From contig NZ_QMKJ01000001.1 in assembly GCF_003290085.1 (NCBI RefSeq), positions 434,001 to 498,000 on the forward strand: DNA of 64,000 bases, read 5' to 3'. The notes beneath the pieces were generated by a model. It was not told where the DNA came from. It saw nothing but the letters and a program-made list of their open reading frames with translations, and did no database searches. This stretch comes from Aliidiomarina sp. B3213 (lineage in GTDB: Bacteria; Pseudomonadota; Gammaproteobacteria; Enterobacterales; Alteromonadaceae). This document shows, piece by piece, positions 26,123 to 34,901 of this stretch; the first letter of the stretch is position 1; each line of letters starts with the position of its first letter. The position numbers were made by a program, and so were the translations under genes.

Positions 26123-26146
26123 TAATTAACTTAAGACCAAGTCGAA

Positions 26147-26653
26147 TTATGCCGATTCATCTTGCTCGTTATAATTCAACGTGAACGGCACTTCGTGTGT
26201 GCCAAAACGTGTTTCGATAATACCTATGCCTTCTACACGAACTGGCGGTAATCCACGGTTACGTGCGACGCTTAGACCGGAGTTTATTAAGTCCGAGGTA
26301 CTTAGGTGCGACGTAAACCGAATCACATTAGTACCGCCGTCTGCCGGTATTTCAATGGTTTCATTGCTGCTGCCTGTAGTTACCTGGTTGTCTTGTAGGT
26401 AAACCGTGTAGTCGATTTGGTTTAGTGTGATATTTATGGGACTGTCATTGAGTATTTCTACGGCAATTTCTATGTCCATTGCTGGAGCTGGAATGCCAAA
26501 AGCGCCCTCTCGTGTGGTTATTTGCGCATCCACACTGCGAATCTTATATGTAACCTGCTCTTTTATATTCTCTTTTATCGCTGAGCAGCCAATCGTAGCG
26601 CTCAGAATAAGAGCGCTACAGGTTGCGATAACGAGTTTGCTGAATTTACGCAT
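26147..26653 (-). CDS. LEA-14-like (LEA type 2) lipoprotein
   Basis: A 168-residue protein with an N-terminal basic and hydrophobic leader ending in ATIGC, an acceptable though imperfect lipobox with Cys23. The mature part matches the LEA type 2/WHy pattern: a beta-rich domain with an IEIAVEILNDSPINITLNQIDYTVYL stretch and a later FTSHLSTSDL. The start overlaps the end of the FHA-ABC exporter gene by 8 bases, so the two are almost certainly co-translated. That coupling suggests the lipoprotein works with the exporter in the envelope. No function is established for this pairing that I know of. Confidence 0.75.
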   Translation of the reverse strand: MRKFSKLVIATCSALILSATIGCSAIKENIKEQVTYKIRSVDAQITTREGAFGIPAPAMDIEIAVEILNDSPINITLNQIDYTVYLQDNQVTTGSSNETIEIPADGGTNVIRFTSHLSTSDLINSGLSVARNRGLPPVRVEGIGIIETRFGTHEVPFTLNYNEQDESA

Positions 26654-29519
26654 TATCTCTTCTTCTCAATATAAAGATGACAAACAATAACGGTATAACA
26701 ATGAACCCACCTAGCACACTAAGTACTGTTGTACGGTCAGTTTTTGCTTCGCCGTAGTTACGTTCTGTAAGGTTTCTAAGCTCTAAACATTGAGTCATTA
26801 CGTCAGACTCATGCAGAGGCTCTTCAATACGCTCCTTACAGAAGGCGTCGTGATCGGTTTCTGCATCGTAAATTGCTGTCATCTCTTCCAATGACCAGCG
26901 TGTCGGTATGGCTTGTGCTATGTAATAAGCCACTTTGCCGTCGCTTTCATGCATTTGTTTAACCGTCATCATACCGCCACCAAAAATGATCATCGGCAGC
27001 AATACTATAGGTATAAGCGCTAGTGCTTGCGACTGGGACTTCGAAAATGCCGAAACCAATAAACCGATACTCAATCCGGCCATAGAGGTGAGGAATACCA
27101 GTAAAGTCATCCACCAAATTTCGTTTTCAAAGCCTAGTTCAAACGGCGTCGCGAAATAAGTAATACCCACCAGCAAACCGGTTTGAATAGCACAAAGCGG
27201 AGCTAGTATGACGAATTTAGAGAACACATAAGGCAGTATTTTTATACCCACCATGCGTTCTCGCTCATAAATAGCCTTTTCCGCTACAATTTCCCTAGAA
27301 GCGTTGGTATTACCGAACCACACAGCGGCGATTGCCAATACAAACATAAGCGTAAACGCCATACCCGGTCGATTCACGTCACCCATATATGCTTCTTCAG
27401 AGAATAGTAGGCTTACCATAACCGCAATCAGAGGCGCCTGTGCAAGTAAAATGGTGGTGTTTACACGGTCTTTAAGCTTAATGCGTAAGAACCGCCCTGC
27501 CAGTATAAAGAGTTGCTTAATACTTGAAGCAGACTCCTTCTTGTTGCCTTCAAGGTTTTTCGCCTGGCCTTGGCGTTTCGTTACATAGTCTTGATGCTCA
27601 GGGCTCTGTAAGTATTTTTGTTTCCAGAAAATACCTTTACTGTTTCGATCTTTTCTAGGATCCAGCTTATCTTCCCCGGCCTGAGTTTCCCCATTATTTA
27701 AGCCAATTAACGCGTTGTCTGGATTGTTCAACAGTCCTGGGTCATCGTTACCTGGATTAAAGAACTTAATAGAGTTCGGATACGTGGGACCATAGTAAGC
27801 AAGCTTACCGTAGCTTAGAATAATCTGGCTATCCATGATCTTATAGTTGTCGAAACTCGGTTGGTGAATGGTAATAATGATCGTTTTACCTTCATCAGCA
27901 AGCTTTCGCAGAAGTTCCATAACCATCTTCGTATCTACGGCAGATAAGCCCGACGTTGGCTCGTCTAAGAAGATGATCTTAGGATCTGCAAGTAATTCCA
28001 TGGCTAGGTTTACACGTTTACGCTGACCACCACTAATGCCTTTTTCTGTCTCTGGGGAGCCAATTAAAGTGTTTTCAACACCTGAAAGGCCAAGTTTCGC
28101 GAGTGTGTCTTTGATTAGCGTTTTTACTTCGTCTTTCTTCATGTCTGAAGGCAGGCGCAATTTTGCATAGTACGCCAATGCTTCATACACCGTAAGTTCT
28201 GGGTGAACGATGTCGTCTTGCGGTACATAACCAATCATGGTTTTGAACAAGTTATAGTGCTCATAAATGTCCATGCCGTTTATGTACGAAGAACCTTTAG
28301 TTGGCTTATCGTAGCCGTTCAAAGCTTTAAGGAATGTGGTTTTACCCGCCCCAGAAAGGCCCATTAAACCGACAAACTCACCAGGGTTTACAGTTAGGCT
28401 AATGTCGTCTAATAAACGAACGTCTTTGCCAACTACCTTGGTGATATTCTTGGCTTCTAGCGTAAGTCCATCTAACGTGGTTTTCTTCACCAACGAGGTG
28501 ATTTTCTCTTCGCTATCGAAGTCGAACGAGAAGGCGTATATACCCAGAAGTATCTCGTCGTTTTTACGTAATTGTGTCGGGTTCTTAATAAGCACGCCAT
28601 TTACATAGGTACCATTTGTCGAACCTAAGTCTTCAATCACATAATGGTCACCAGACTTAGTAAACTTCGCATGGCGCCAAGACACACTTGGGTGAGAAAT
28701 ATAAACGTCAGATTCTGGGTTACGACCCACAACGACGCTGTCTTGAGAAACCTTTATTCGCCCTACTTTCTCAACGCTATCTTCGTTTAATACCGACAAA
28801 ATACGGTCTGAAAGTAACTTATAGCTTCCCAAATAAATGGTTTGCCCAGGCTCAATTCTGAACTCATTCATTCGGTTATGGGGAGAGTTTAAATATGTTC
28901 CGTTGGTACTGTCGTTATCTACCGCAATCCAACTACCGTCTGCACTTTTTTCAATTTTGAGGTGGGTAGACGATACAACCGGTGAGTCCACTGCTATGTC
29001 GTTAGAAAGGCCACGACCGATAGTAAAAGTTCCCTTCGACTTAAATACCTTTGTGCCTTGAGCACCTGTACTCGCTTGGCTTGGTGCTGGAGAAGCGCTT
29101 GCGGAAGCTTTTGCTGAAGGAGATGCTACTTGAGTTTTGTTGCTGTCCACTGCGTTGCTAGCGGATGCAACTTGGGTTTTGGCTGAGCCTTGTGGTGAAG
29201 ACTGAGGCTGTGACTGAGGTTGTGGTATTTCAACGAGAAACCCAGCTTCTTTGTCACCGAATGATAAGTGCATGCCTTGTTGTAAATGAATAGGCTCACT
29301 TTCAGGAATGCGCTGGCCATTAATATAGGTGCCGTTGGTTGAGCCCATGTCTTCAACCGTTAAGACCCCACCTTCGTTGACTATTTTTGCATGAGTACCT
29401 GAAACGAAGTCTGCCGACAATACAATGTCGTTACGCCCTGCTCGGCCCACTAAACTTGTTCCGGCGGGTACGTGAATGTCTTTGGCCCAATTATTTTGAG
29501 TTTTTAATAGCACAGCCAC
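26646..29519 (-). CDS. ABC exporter (ABCG half-type) with three N-terminal FHA domains
   Basis: A 957-residue fusion. Three FHA domains lie at about 22-90, 165-235 and 260-330; each keeps the phosphothreonine-binding core (GR at 25-26, 168-169 and 265-266; SxxH ending at H43, H186 and H283; STNGTY). An ABC ATPase follows at about 350-600 with Walker A GLSGAGKTT (K393), signature ISGGQ and Walker B IIFLDEPTSGL. The C-terminal part has about six membrane spans of the ABC-2 type. A Ser/Thr/Ala-rich linker (100-160) holds two KTQVAS motifs. The domain plan resembles mycobacterial Rv1747, an FHA-ABC exporter controlled by a Ser/Thr kinase. The GTG at 29513 has better ribosome-site spacing than the one at 29519. 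Confidence 0.9.
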   Translation of the reverse strand: MAVLLKTQNNWAKDIHVPAGTSLVGRAGRNDIVLSADFVSGTHAKIVNEGGVLTVEDMGSTNGTYINGQRIPESEPIHLQQGMHLSFGDKEAGFLVEIPQPQSQPQSSPQGSAKTQVASASNAVDSNKTQVASPSAKASASASPAPSQASTGAQGTKVFKSKGTFTIGRGLSNDIAVDSPVVSSTHLKIEKSADGSWIAVDNDSTNGTYLNSPHNRMNEFRIEPGQTIYLGSYKLLSDRILSVLNEDSVEKVGRIKVSQDSVVVGRNPESDVYISHPSVSWRHAKFTKSGDHYVIEDLGSTNGTYVNGVLIKNPTQLRKNDEILLGIYAFSFDFDSEEKITSLVKKTTLDGLTLEAKNITKVVGKDVRLLDDISLTVNPGEFVGLMGLSGAGKTTFLKALNGYDKPTKGSSYINGMDIYEHYNLFKTMIGYVPQDDIVHPELTVYEALAYYAKLRLPSDMKKDEVKTLIKDTLAKLGLSGVENTLIGSPETEKGISGGQRKRVNLAMELLADPKIIFLDEPTSGLSAVDTKMVMELLRKLADEGKTIIITIHQPSFDNYKIMDSQIILSYGKLAYYGPTYPNSIKFFNPGNDDPGLLNNPDNALIGLNNGETQAGEDKLDPRKDRNSKGIFWKQKYLQSPEHQDYVTKRQGQAKNLEGNKKESASSIKQLFILAGRFLRIKLKDRVNTTILLAQAPLIAVMVSLLFSEEAYMGDVNRPGMAFTLMFVLAIAAVWFGNTNASREIVAEKAIYERERMVGIKILPYVFSKFVILAPLCAIQTGLLVGITYFATPFELGFENEIWWMTLLVFLTSMAGLSIGLLVSAFSKSQSQALALIPIVLLPMIIFGGGMMTVKQMHESDGKVAYYIAQAIPTRWSLEEMTAIYDAETDHDAFCKERIEEPLHESDVMTQCLELRNLTERNYGEAKTDRTTVLSVLGGFIVIPLLFVIFILRRRDNA
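29127..29186 (-). other. Linker with two KTQVAS motifs in the FHA-ABC exporter
   Basis: Residues 112-131 of the exporter contain KTQVAS (114-119) and KTQVAS (128-133) between FHA1 and FHA2. They resemble the KT-x-V motifs of the separate FHA protein and are candidate phosphothreonine sites. Confidence 0.45.
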
Positions 29520-29532
29520 ATCCTCTCTTGTT

Positions 29533-32500
29533 TTATTGTCTCACCGGCGAGGAGTCATCACTGATGTCCCATGCCTGGTTCATATTTCCAGAGATCTCGT
29601 TATTCTGATAAGTACCACGACCAGAATCGTAAACTCGAATTCCTTCTCGATTCATATAGATTGAATTACCAACTACGGTTGGGTTTGCCCCACTTCGCAC
29701 GGCAATACCCGAGAATCCATTATCGTGAATATCATTATCTCGGTATTCACCAGTTGCATTGTCACGAATAAACAAGCCACTTTCTGAACTCTGGCTTATT
29801 TCATTATTGACTACGCTTGGCGAACCACCAGTGGTAACTAAGAATCCAGCAAAGCCGTTCGAAGCTATTGTATTGTTGCTGAATGTTCCACGACCGTTAT
29901 CAAGAACCGCTACACCGCCCTGTTGGTTACTGCGAATACGGTTATTGGTGATCTCTGGTGCAGAGTCTCCTCTTACAACCACACCGTAAACCTCGTTGTC
30001 GCGAATATCATTGTCGTTCACAGTACCGCCTGCAGAGCTTAAGAAGCCAATACCTTCACGGTTGTTCTCAATACGGTTATTCTCAAAGACAGGGGAGCCA
30101 CCGTTACGAATCACTACGCCATAAAGCGGATTGTTTGAAATTTCATTATTTGTAAACTGGCCGCGGCCTTGGTCAAAAATATGAACGCCGTGTTGCTCGT
30201 TTTCTGAAATAACATTACCTGAGAATGTTGGGTTCCCAGATGCTGTAACCAAAACACCTGCACTTAAGTTCTGAGTGATGGTGTTGTTTTCGAACTCTCC
30301 TCGAGCGTTGTCTAGTACCAAAACACCACCGCGTTGGTTTCCGGTAACGGTGTTACCGCTAAATGTTGGGTTCACGTCGTTTTCAATACGAATACCGAAG
30401 TCGGTGTTACCAGAAATGACATTATCGTTAAAAGTACCGCTGCCCCCAGAGAAAATGAAGATACCGTTACTGTTACTGCCACGAATCAAGTTCTCAGTAA
30501 AAGTTGGGCGTGCGTCTGCGGTTACAATAACATTTGCAATTTCATTGTCATAAATCTCATTGTCAGCAAAGTTGCCTGTGCCGCCGTCAATAATAATGAC
30601 ACCGCCTTGACGGTTGCTGTAAATACGATTGCTCTGAATGGTTGGGTTAGTGGCGGTTTCTAAACGAAGACCGAACTCTGTGTTGTCATGAATAAGATTG
30701 TTCACGTATTCACCAACACTGTTGTTGTAAATGACGATACCGCTTTGACGACTGCCGTGAATATTGTTGCCGTCAATGCGCGGCGTTGCACTGTTGTTTA
30801 CAGCGATTACAGAAGCCGAGTCTGAGATTATTTCATTATTTATTAGTTGGGGCGATCCGCCGTCTATAAACACTGCGTAACTCAGTTGCTGTCTAGAATT
30901 AGTGCGAACCGTAAGGTTTTCAATGCGTGCGTTAGTTTCAATAAGGTACAAAGCGTCTTGCTCATCAGCAATAAGCTGAACTTCACTGCGTTCGCCCTGA
31001 CCCACAAGCGACACATCTTTTTCTATTCGAACCGGTCCTGCGTATTGACCAGGCATTACACGGATAACGGTGCCCGGTAACGCAAAGTCTACTGCTTCTT
31101 GCAAGTTGCTAAAATCTGCTCCGCTTGGAGCAACGGTTAAACCATCTGAACTCGAGTTCAGTCTTAACAAACGTCTTTCAGCTGTTTCTTGGTTCTCACA
31201 AACCTCGCAATTGGTAAGGTATTCCTGATAACTAGAAACATCGTCAGCGGCAATTGCTGCGTCCCACAACGCTTGCTCACCTTCAAGCTGAGCTTGCTGC
31301 GCTAATCGCATTTGCAGTGCAACTTCTACATCTTCTTTGGCTACACAACGAACGCAGTTATCTAAATACGCTTGCATGGCTTCCACAGTACCTTCTTCAT
31401 TCACTGCTGCGTAAAGCGCATCTTCTCGCTCCATGGCCGCCCTTTCGGCTTCAATTTCTGCAATTGCCTGCTCTGCCTGATCCTCCTGCTCACAGACTTC
31501 ACAACTATTCAGATACCGTTGGTAGCCAGTTATACTGCCGTCTAACGAAGACCATAATACCGCGTCGCGCTGACGCCCCTGCCTTGCAGCCTCTTCAGCC
31601 GCAGCTTGTTGTTCAGCGGTTTGTTGAGCACGCTCTATTTCACCAATGCGATTTTGCGCATTACGGCGATCTTCACAAAGCTGACATTCACTTAAATAGT
31701 CACGATAAGATTCAATGCTGTCTGTTTGACGAGCAGTTGTGAATAATTGAGCGTCGCTGTCGCGCTGTCGCTGCTCGCGTTGTCTGCGCTCTCGCTCTGC
31801 TGCATCAGCTTGTTCTTGTGCAATGCGGTCAGCTTCTATTTGGCGTAACTCTGCTAAACGTGACTCTGCGTCGCCTTGATGTGCGCATTCCGCACATTCG
31901 CTTAAATAGTTCTCATAACCGGCAATGGTGTCTGCTTCTTGTGCGGTTAACCAAGCCTCATCAACGGTTTCCTCTTCTTCAACTTGTGCTGTTTCTATGT
32001 CGGAAGTTTCAGATTCTGAAGTGTCGCTTGTTTGCACGACTTGATCGCCTTGATCCGGCTCTTCGTCAGACGGCGATAACACGGTAAACCAAAGAACAGC
32101 GCCCACTGCAATTACAGCCGCTAAACCACCACCAATAATTGCTGGGGTTTTGCTTTTGCTCTCTGCAGATGACTCAGGTTTATTTTCTTTTGGCTCCGGG
32201 ACGACAGGAGCTTCCTGTTGTGCAGACGGCGCTGCTGCCGGTGCTTCTGAGGCAACTTGTCCAAGTAAACCTTTTTGGAAGTCGAATGCGTTTTGATAAC
32301 GATCTTTTGCCCAAACGCTTAGCGCCGTGTCTATTGCAGTAAGAAATTCATGATCAAAGCGCCCTTCGTGCTCGCTACCCGAAAGTTTAGGTTGTGGGTC
32401 GTCCTCTAAACGATTGGGCGCTTCTTCTGGAAGTTTCTGAGCAATGGCTTGGTACATACAACCAGCAAGGCTGTAGAGATCGAGAGCTGGAGTAAAGTCG

Positions 32501-33129
32501 CCTTTCGATCGATATTGCTCCCATGGTGCAAAGTGAGGCGTTAGCACTTGAGTTAGCGCTTTACTCTTATTACCTATCGCTAAACGTGCGGCACCAAAGT
32601 CGATAAGCACAGGATTACCGTTGTCGGTAATGTATATATTTTCTGGCTTAATATCGCGATGCAGTAAATTACGCTCGTGAATGTATTTTAAACCCTCAAG
32701 AATAGGTACAAACAGTTGCTCTAACTGTTGCTGGTTGGGATTCTTATTACTCTTTATCCACTCATGCAAAGTAATCCCTTTCAGGTAAGGCATTACAAAA
32801 TAAGCGGTACCATTAGCTTCAAACAAGTCGCTTACTTTTACGATGTTTGGATGGCTTAACTGGTTGAGTATCCGCGCTTCGTTGAAAAAGCTCGTCATTC
32901 CCCAATTAAACAAATCTTCTTCTTGATGGCTCTTTGGCGTTACCGTACTCGTGGCACGGTCTCTTAGTGCACTCTCGGGAAGATATTCTTTTATAACGTG
33001 AAGTGTATTGAGCAGTGTGTGCTCTGCTAAATAGGTAATACCAAACGCACCAGAACCCAATTCACTTTTGATTCGGTACGCGTGTAATATTGTGCCTTCT
33101 GACAAAGCATCTATACGACTAGACTGCAT
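29533..33129 (-). CDS. Transmembrane Ser/Thr kinase with CxxC-repeat stalk and beta-helix (paralogue 1)
   Basis: A 1198-residue receptor-like kinase. The kinase domain (about 15-290) has the glycine loop GSGAFG, K47 in HVIKEYL, the catalytic HRDIKPEN (D159) and DFG (177-179), so it looks active; the APE motif is replaced by APWEQY. A membrane span (about 330-350) follows a lysine-bearing segment, which places the C-terminal 850 residues in the periplasm. That part has five CxxC repeats (C412/415, 482/485, 543/546, 592/595, 641/644) and a right-handed parallel beta-helix from about 665 to the end, built of repeating NN-I--N---GV-V rungs. AAGG six bases before the ATG supports the start. The next gene (FHA-ABC) begins 13 bases later. 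The ligand is unknown. Confidence 0.9.
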   Translation of the reverse strand: MQSSRIDALSEGTILHAYRIKSELGSGAFGITYLAEHTLLNTLHVIKEYLPESALRDRATSTVTPKSHQEEDLFNWGMTSFFNEARILNQLSHPNIVKVSDLFEANGTAYFVMPYLKGITLHEWIKSNKNPNQQQLEQLFVPILEGLKYIHERNLLHRDIKPENIYITDNGNPVLIDFGAARLAIGNKSKALTQVLTPHFAPWEQYRSKGDFTPALDLYSLAGCMYQAIAQKLPEEAPNRLEDDPQPKLSGSEHEGRFDHEFLTAIDTALSVWAKDRYQNAFDFQKGLLGQVASEAPAAAPSAQQEAPVVPEPKENKPESSAESKSKTPAIIGGGLAAVIAVGAVLWFTVLSPSDEEPDQGDQVVQTSDTSESETSDIETAQVEEEETVDEAWLTAQEADTIAGYENYLSECAECAHQGDAESRLAELRQIEADRIAQEQADAAERERRQREQRQRDSDAQLFTTARQTDSIESYRDYLSECQLCEDRRNAQNRIGEIERAQQTAEQQAAAEEAARQGRQRDAVLWSSLDGSITGYQRYLNSCEVCEQEDQAEQAIAEIEAERAAMEREDALYAAVNEEGTVEAMQAYLDNCVRCVAKEDVEVALQMRLAQQAQLEGEQALWDAAIAADDVSSYQEYLTNCEVCENQETAERRLLRLNSSSDGLTVAPSGADFSNLQEAVDFALPGTVIRVMPGQYAGPVRIEKDVSLVGQGERSEVQLIADEQDALYLIETNARIENLTVRTNSRQQLSYAVFIDGGSPQLINNEIISDSASVIAVNNSATPRIDGNNIHGSRQSGIVIYNNSVGEYVNNLIHDNTEFGLRLETATNPTIQSNRIYSNRQGGVIIIDGGTGNFADNEIYDNEIANVIVTADARPTFTENLIRGSNSNGIFIFSGGSGTFNDNVISGNTDFGIRIENDVNPTFSGNTVTGNQRGGVLVLDNARGEFENNTITQNLSAGVLVTASGNPTFSGNVISENEQHGVHIFDQGRGQFTNNEISNNPLYGVVIRNGGSPVFENNRIENNREGIGFLSSAGGTVNDNDIRDNEVYGVVVRGDSAPEITNNRIRSNQQGGVAVLDNGRGTFSNNTIASNGFAGFLVTTGGSPSVVNNEISQSSESGLFIRDNATGEYRDNDIHDNGFSGIAVRSGANPTVVGNSIYMNREGIRVYDSGRGTYQNNEISGNMNQAWDISDDSSPVRQ
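29545..31137 (-). repeat. DNA encoding the beta-helix rungs of kinase 1
   Basis: The region encodes many imperfect repeats of 22-24 residues with the pattern N-x-I-x-x-N-x-x-x-G-[VI]-x-[VI] alternating with G-x-P-x-[FIV]-x-x-N. They are divergent at the DNA level. They are protein repeats, not a CRISPR array or tandem satellite. Confidence 0.8.
31150..31932 (-). repeat. Five CxxC repeats of kinase 1
   Basis: Each unit reads roughly W-x-x-A (variable) then Y-x-x-YL-x-x-C-x-x-C-x-x-x-x-x-A-x-x-x-I, followed by a charged helical spacer. Starts are about 50 to 70 residues apart. Confidence 0.8.
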
Positions 33130-33185
33130 AATAACCTTTCAATTCCATTCTATATTTGTCCCGTTTGTTCAACACAGACTTCACA

Positions 33186-33959
33186 TTACCAGTTAAAATT
33201 TTCACCACAAAAAGCAACGAATTGCAGTTCTGTGTCGCCTAAACGAATAATATCTCCCGACGACAAATTTTGGTCTCGGCGAATCGTACTTCCATTCAAC
33301 ATAGGTAAGTTTCTACTATTACCACGTTCAACAAAGAATTCGTGTGCATTGCTATCGTAAACGACAATGGCGTGAGCGTCGCGACTGACCGTGTCGTCAC
33401 TGTCTAATCCAAAGTCTAAGCACACTTCCATATCTTCCCCACGACCAATCCGATTCTCACCCTGAATTAGGCGGAAGTCATGTCCTAAACCTTTACCTTT
33501 CGTCACCACAAGCCAGCCTACTACCGGGAAGTGTTCACTACTCGAGTTGTTATCGTTGCCCATGAACACCCGAGTTTTTAAGCTTGCACCACTATCAGGC
33601 GATTGGGATGGGGACGGCGATGAGGCATCGTCTTGTTGATTAGGTTCAGGCGCAACAGGAGCTTCAGGAGTTTCTTCTTGTTTTGGTGTGTCGAAGCTTT
33701 TCACTGTAGTTTTCGGCGTGAACTCATCCTCGTCTTTCTTAACAGTTGTCTTGGCCGTTGTCTCATCCTGCAATGCCGTTGTTTTTGGCGTTGCGTCTGT
33801 ACCCGCTAATGAGTTGTCGAGAACGTTAGTTTTAACAGAAGGTTCTTGCCGCCCAGAGAAGTCTTCAGCGCCTAGCCCGTCTTCCTTACATGATGGGCAT
33901 TCGCTATGAATGTCGGGGTTGTAAAAGTGCTTACCTGCAGCACACATAATCATTGGCAT
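33186..33959 (-). CDS. FHA-domain protein with N-terminal zinc-ribbon-like motif
   Basis: A 257-residue soluble protein. The N-terminus has C6, H11, C21 and C24 (CAAGKHF...CPSC), a probable zinc site. A long low-complexity linker (about 30-145) contains KTNV, KTTA, KTTV, KTTV and KTRV. The FHA domain covers about 150-250 with GR (172-173) and NG (222-223), but the usual SxxH is spread to SRDAH (S192, H196). It sits between a PP2C phosphatase gene and a kinase gene on the same strand. The likely role is a phospho-dependent adaptor or regulator, comparable in principle to GarA/OdhI, but that is inference. Confidence 0.85.
   Translation of the reverse strand: MPMIMCAAGKHFYNPDIHSECPSCKEDGLGAEDFSGRQEPSVKTNVLDNSLAGTDATPKTTALQDETTAKTTVKKDEDEFTPKTTVKSFDTPKQEETPEAPVAPEPNQQDDASSPSPSQSPDSGASLKTRVFMGNDNNSSSEHFPVVGWLVVTKGKGLGHDFRLIQGENRIGRGEDMEVCLDFGLDSDDTVSRDAHAIVVYDSNAHEFFVERGNSRNLPMLNGSTIRRDQNLSSGDIIRLGDTELQFVAFCGENFNW
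33684..33839 (-). other. Array of KT-x-V/A motifs in the FHA protein linker
   Basis: Residues 41-92 contain KTNV (43), TPKTTA (57), TAKTTV (68) and TPKTTV (81); a fifth copy, KTRV, is at 129. The repetition in an otherwise unstructured linker suggests multiple phosphorylation sites. Confidence 0.5.
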
Positions 33960-33983
33960 GTTAAATCTCTCTACTCAACATCG

Positions 33984-34871
33984 TTAACGCTTTGCTTTTG
34001 GTTTAAAAAAAGACGAGACAAGCCTCGTTGCAGACCATTTTGAGCCTTGTGCATCTAAATTACTACATTTTAATAACAAAAATGTGTAGTTATCGAAGTC
34101 TTCTTCGTGTTTTTCCGCTTTTTCTCGCAAAAAATGCTCTAAGGTATTCATAGTTCCCAGCACATTGTCACTATCAATAGCTTCATGCATTTGCGACTCG
34201 ACCACCCATTCCCAAAAGCCGTCTGTACATAACAAAAAACTACACTCAGAGTTAAGTTGTTTAATTTCGTCGCTTACTCGAATCTTATAAGAGTCATCAG
34301 GACGGCCTAACGCTTGTAATAACCGGCTGCGATCAGGATGGTTTCTAATTTCTTCCAGTTGAATTTCCCCGGTGTCCACCATAAGTTGCGGTACACTCTG
34401 GTCTTTAGTTTGAAACTCAACACCTTGTTGATTAAAAAGGTAAAGACGAACATCGCCTATATGACCCCACATCGCATGACCGTCTTCTATTGCAAGTATC
34501 ACTAGTGTCGACCGCATTGAGTCGAGATCAGGCAGCTCTTGTTGTTGCTGCCTTATACTGTTTTGAGCATGTTGGAATGCGTCACGAATAACCGACTCTG
34601 AGATAATCGAGCCTTCGATTCCCTGAGCATATTGTTGAACGCCTTCTATCGCAGCCTGCGCCGCTATACGCCCACCTTTATGACCGCCTAAACCGTCAGC
34701 AACAATAAAGAAATAACCACCGCTCGCTGTGGTGCAAACTCCCCATGCATCTTGATTCTCGCTTCTACCTCCGCGATCGGTAATCACGGATAGCGAACCT
34801 AAATTACTTAACGTGTCGTTATACTCGGCACGTTGGTCTGCAGTTTCTTCGTGTCTCGAGCGAATCAACAC
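33984..34871 (-). CDS. PP2C-type protein phosphatase, soluble
   Basis: A 295-residue metal-dependent phosphatase that should remove phosphate from the kinase targets. PP2C motifs are in order: RSENQDAWG (D41), VADGLGGHKGG (D59), GHIGDVRLY, LLCTDGFWEW and the late DNYT. There is no signal peptide or membrane span, so it is cytoplasmic. The start is GTG at 34871, with AAGGA about nine bases upstream; the next codon TTG is a less likely alternative. It starts 30 bases after the tail-anchored phosphatase gene and is followed by the FHA gene after 24 bases. Confidence 0.9.
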   Translation of the reverse strand: MLIRSRHEETADQRAEYNDTLSNLGSLSVITDRGGRSENQDAWGVCTTASGGYFFIVADGLGGHKGGRIAAQAAIEGVQQYAQGIEGSIISESVIRDAFQHAQNSIRQQQQELPDLDSMRSTLVILAIEDGHAMWGHIGDVRLYLFNQQGVEFQTKDQSVPQLMVDTGEIQLEEIRNHPDRSRLLQALGRPDDSYKIRVSDEIKQLNSECSFLLCTDGFWEWVVESQMHEAIDSDNVLGTMNTLEHFLREKAEKHEEDFDNYTFLLLKCSNLDAQGSKWSATRLVSSFFKPKAKR

Positions 34872-34901
34872 GACAGGAGTTCCTTATTACTTATTACGGT
34901 A

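Noticed and set aside
29545-31137. Regularly spaced repeats that could look like a CRISPR array or minisatellite
   Set aside because: The repeats are divergent in DNA, in frame, and translate into beta-helix rungs; there are no identical repeats with unique spacers and no cas genes.
31254-31742. Open frame of 162 codons on the plus strand opposite the CxxC stalk
   Set aside because: It is antisense to a well-supported gene, and its Leu-rich composition is what the reverse complement of Gln/Ala/Glu-rich repeats gives.
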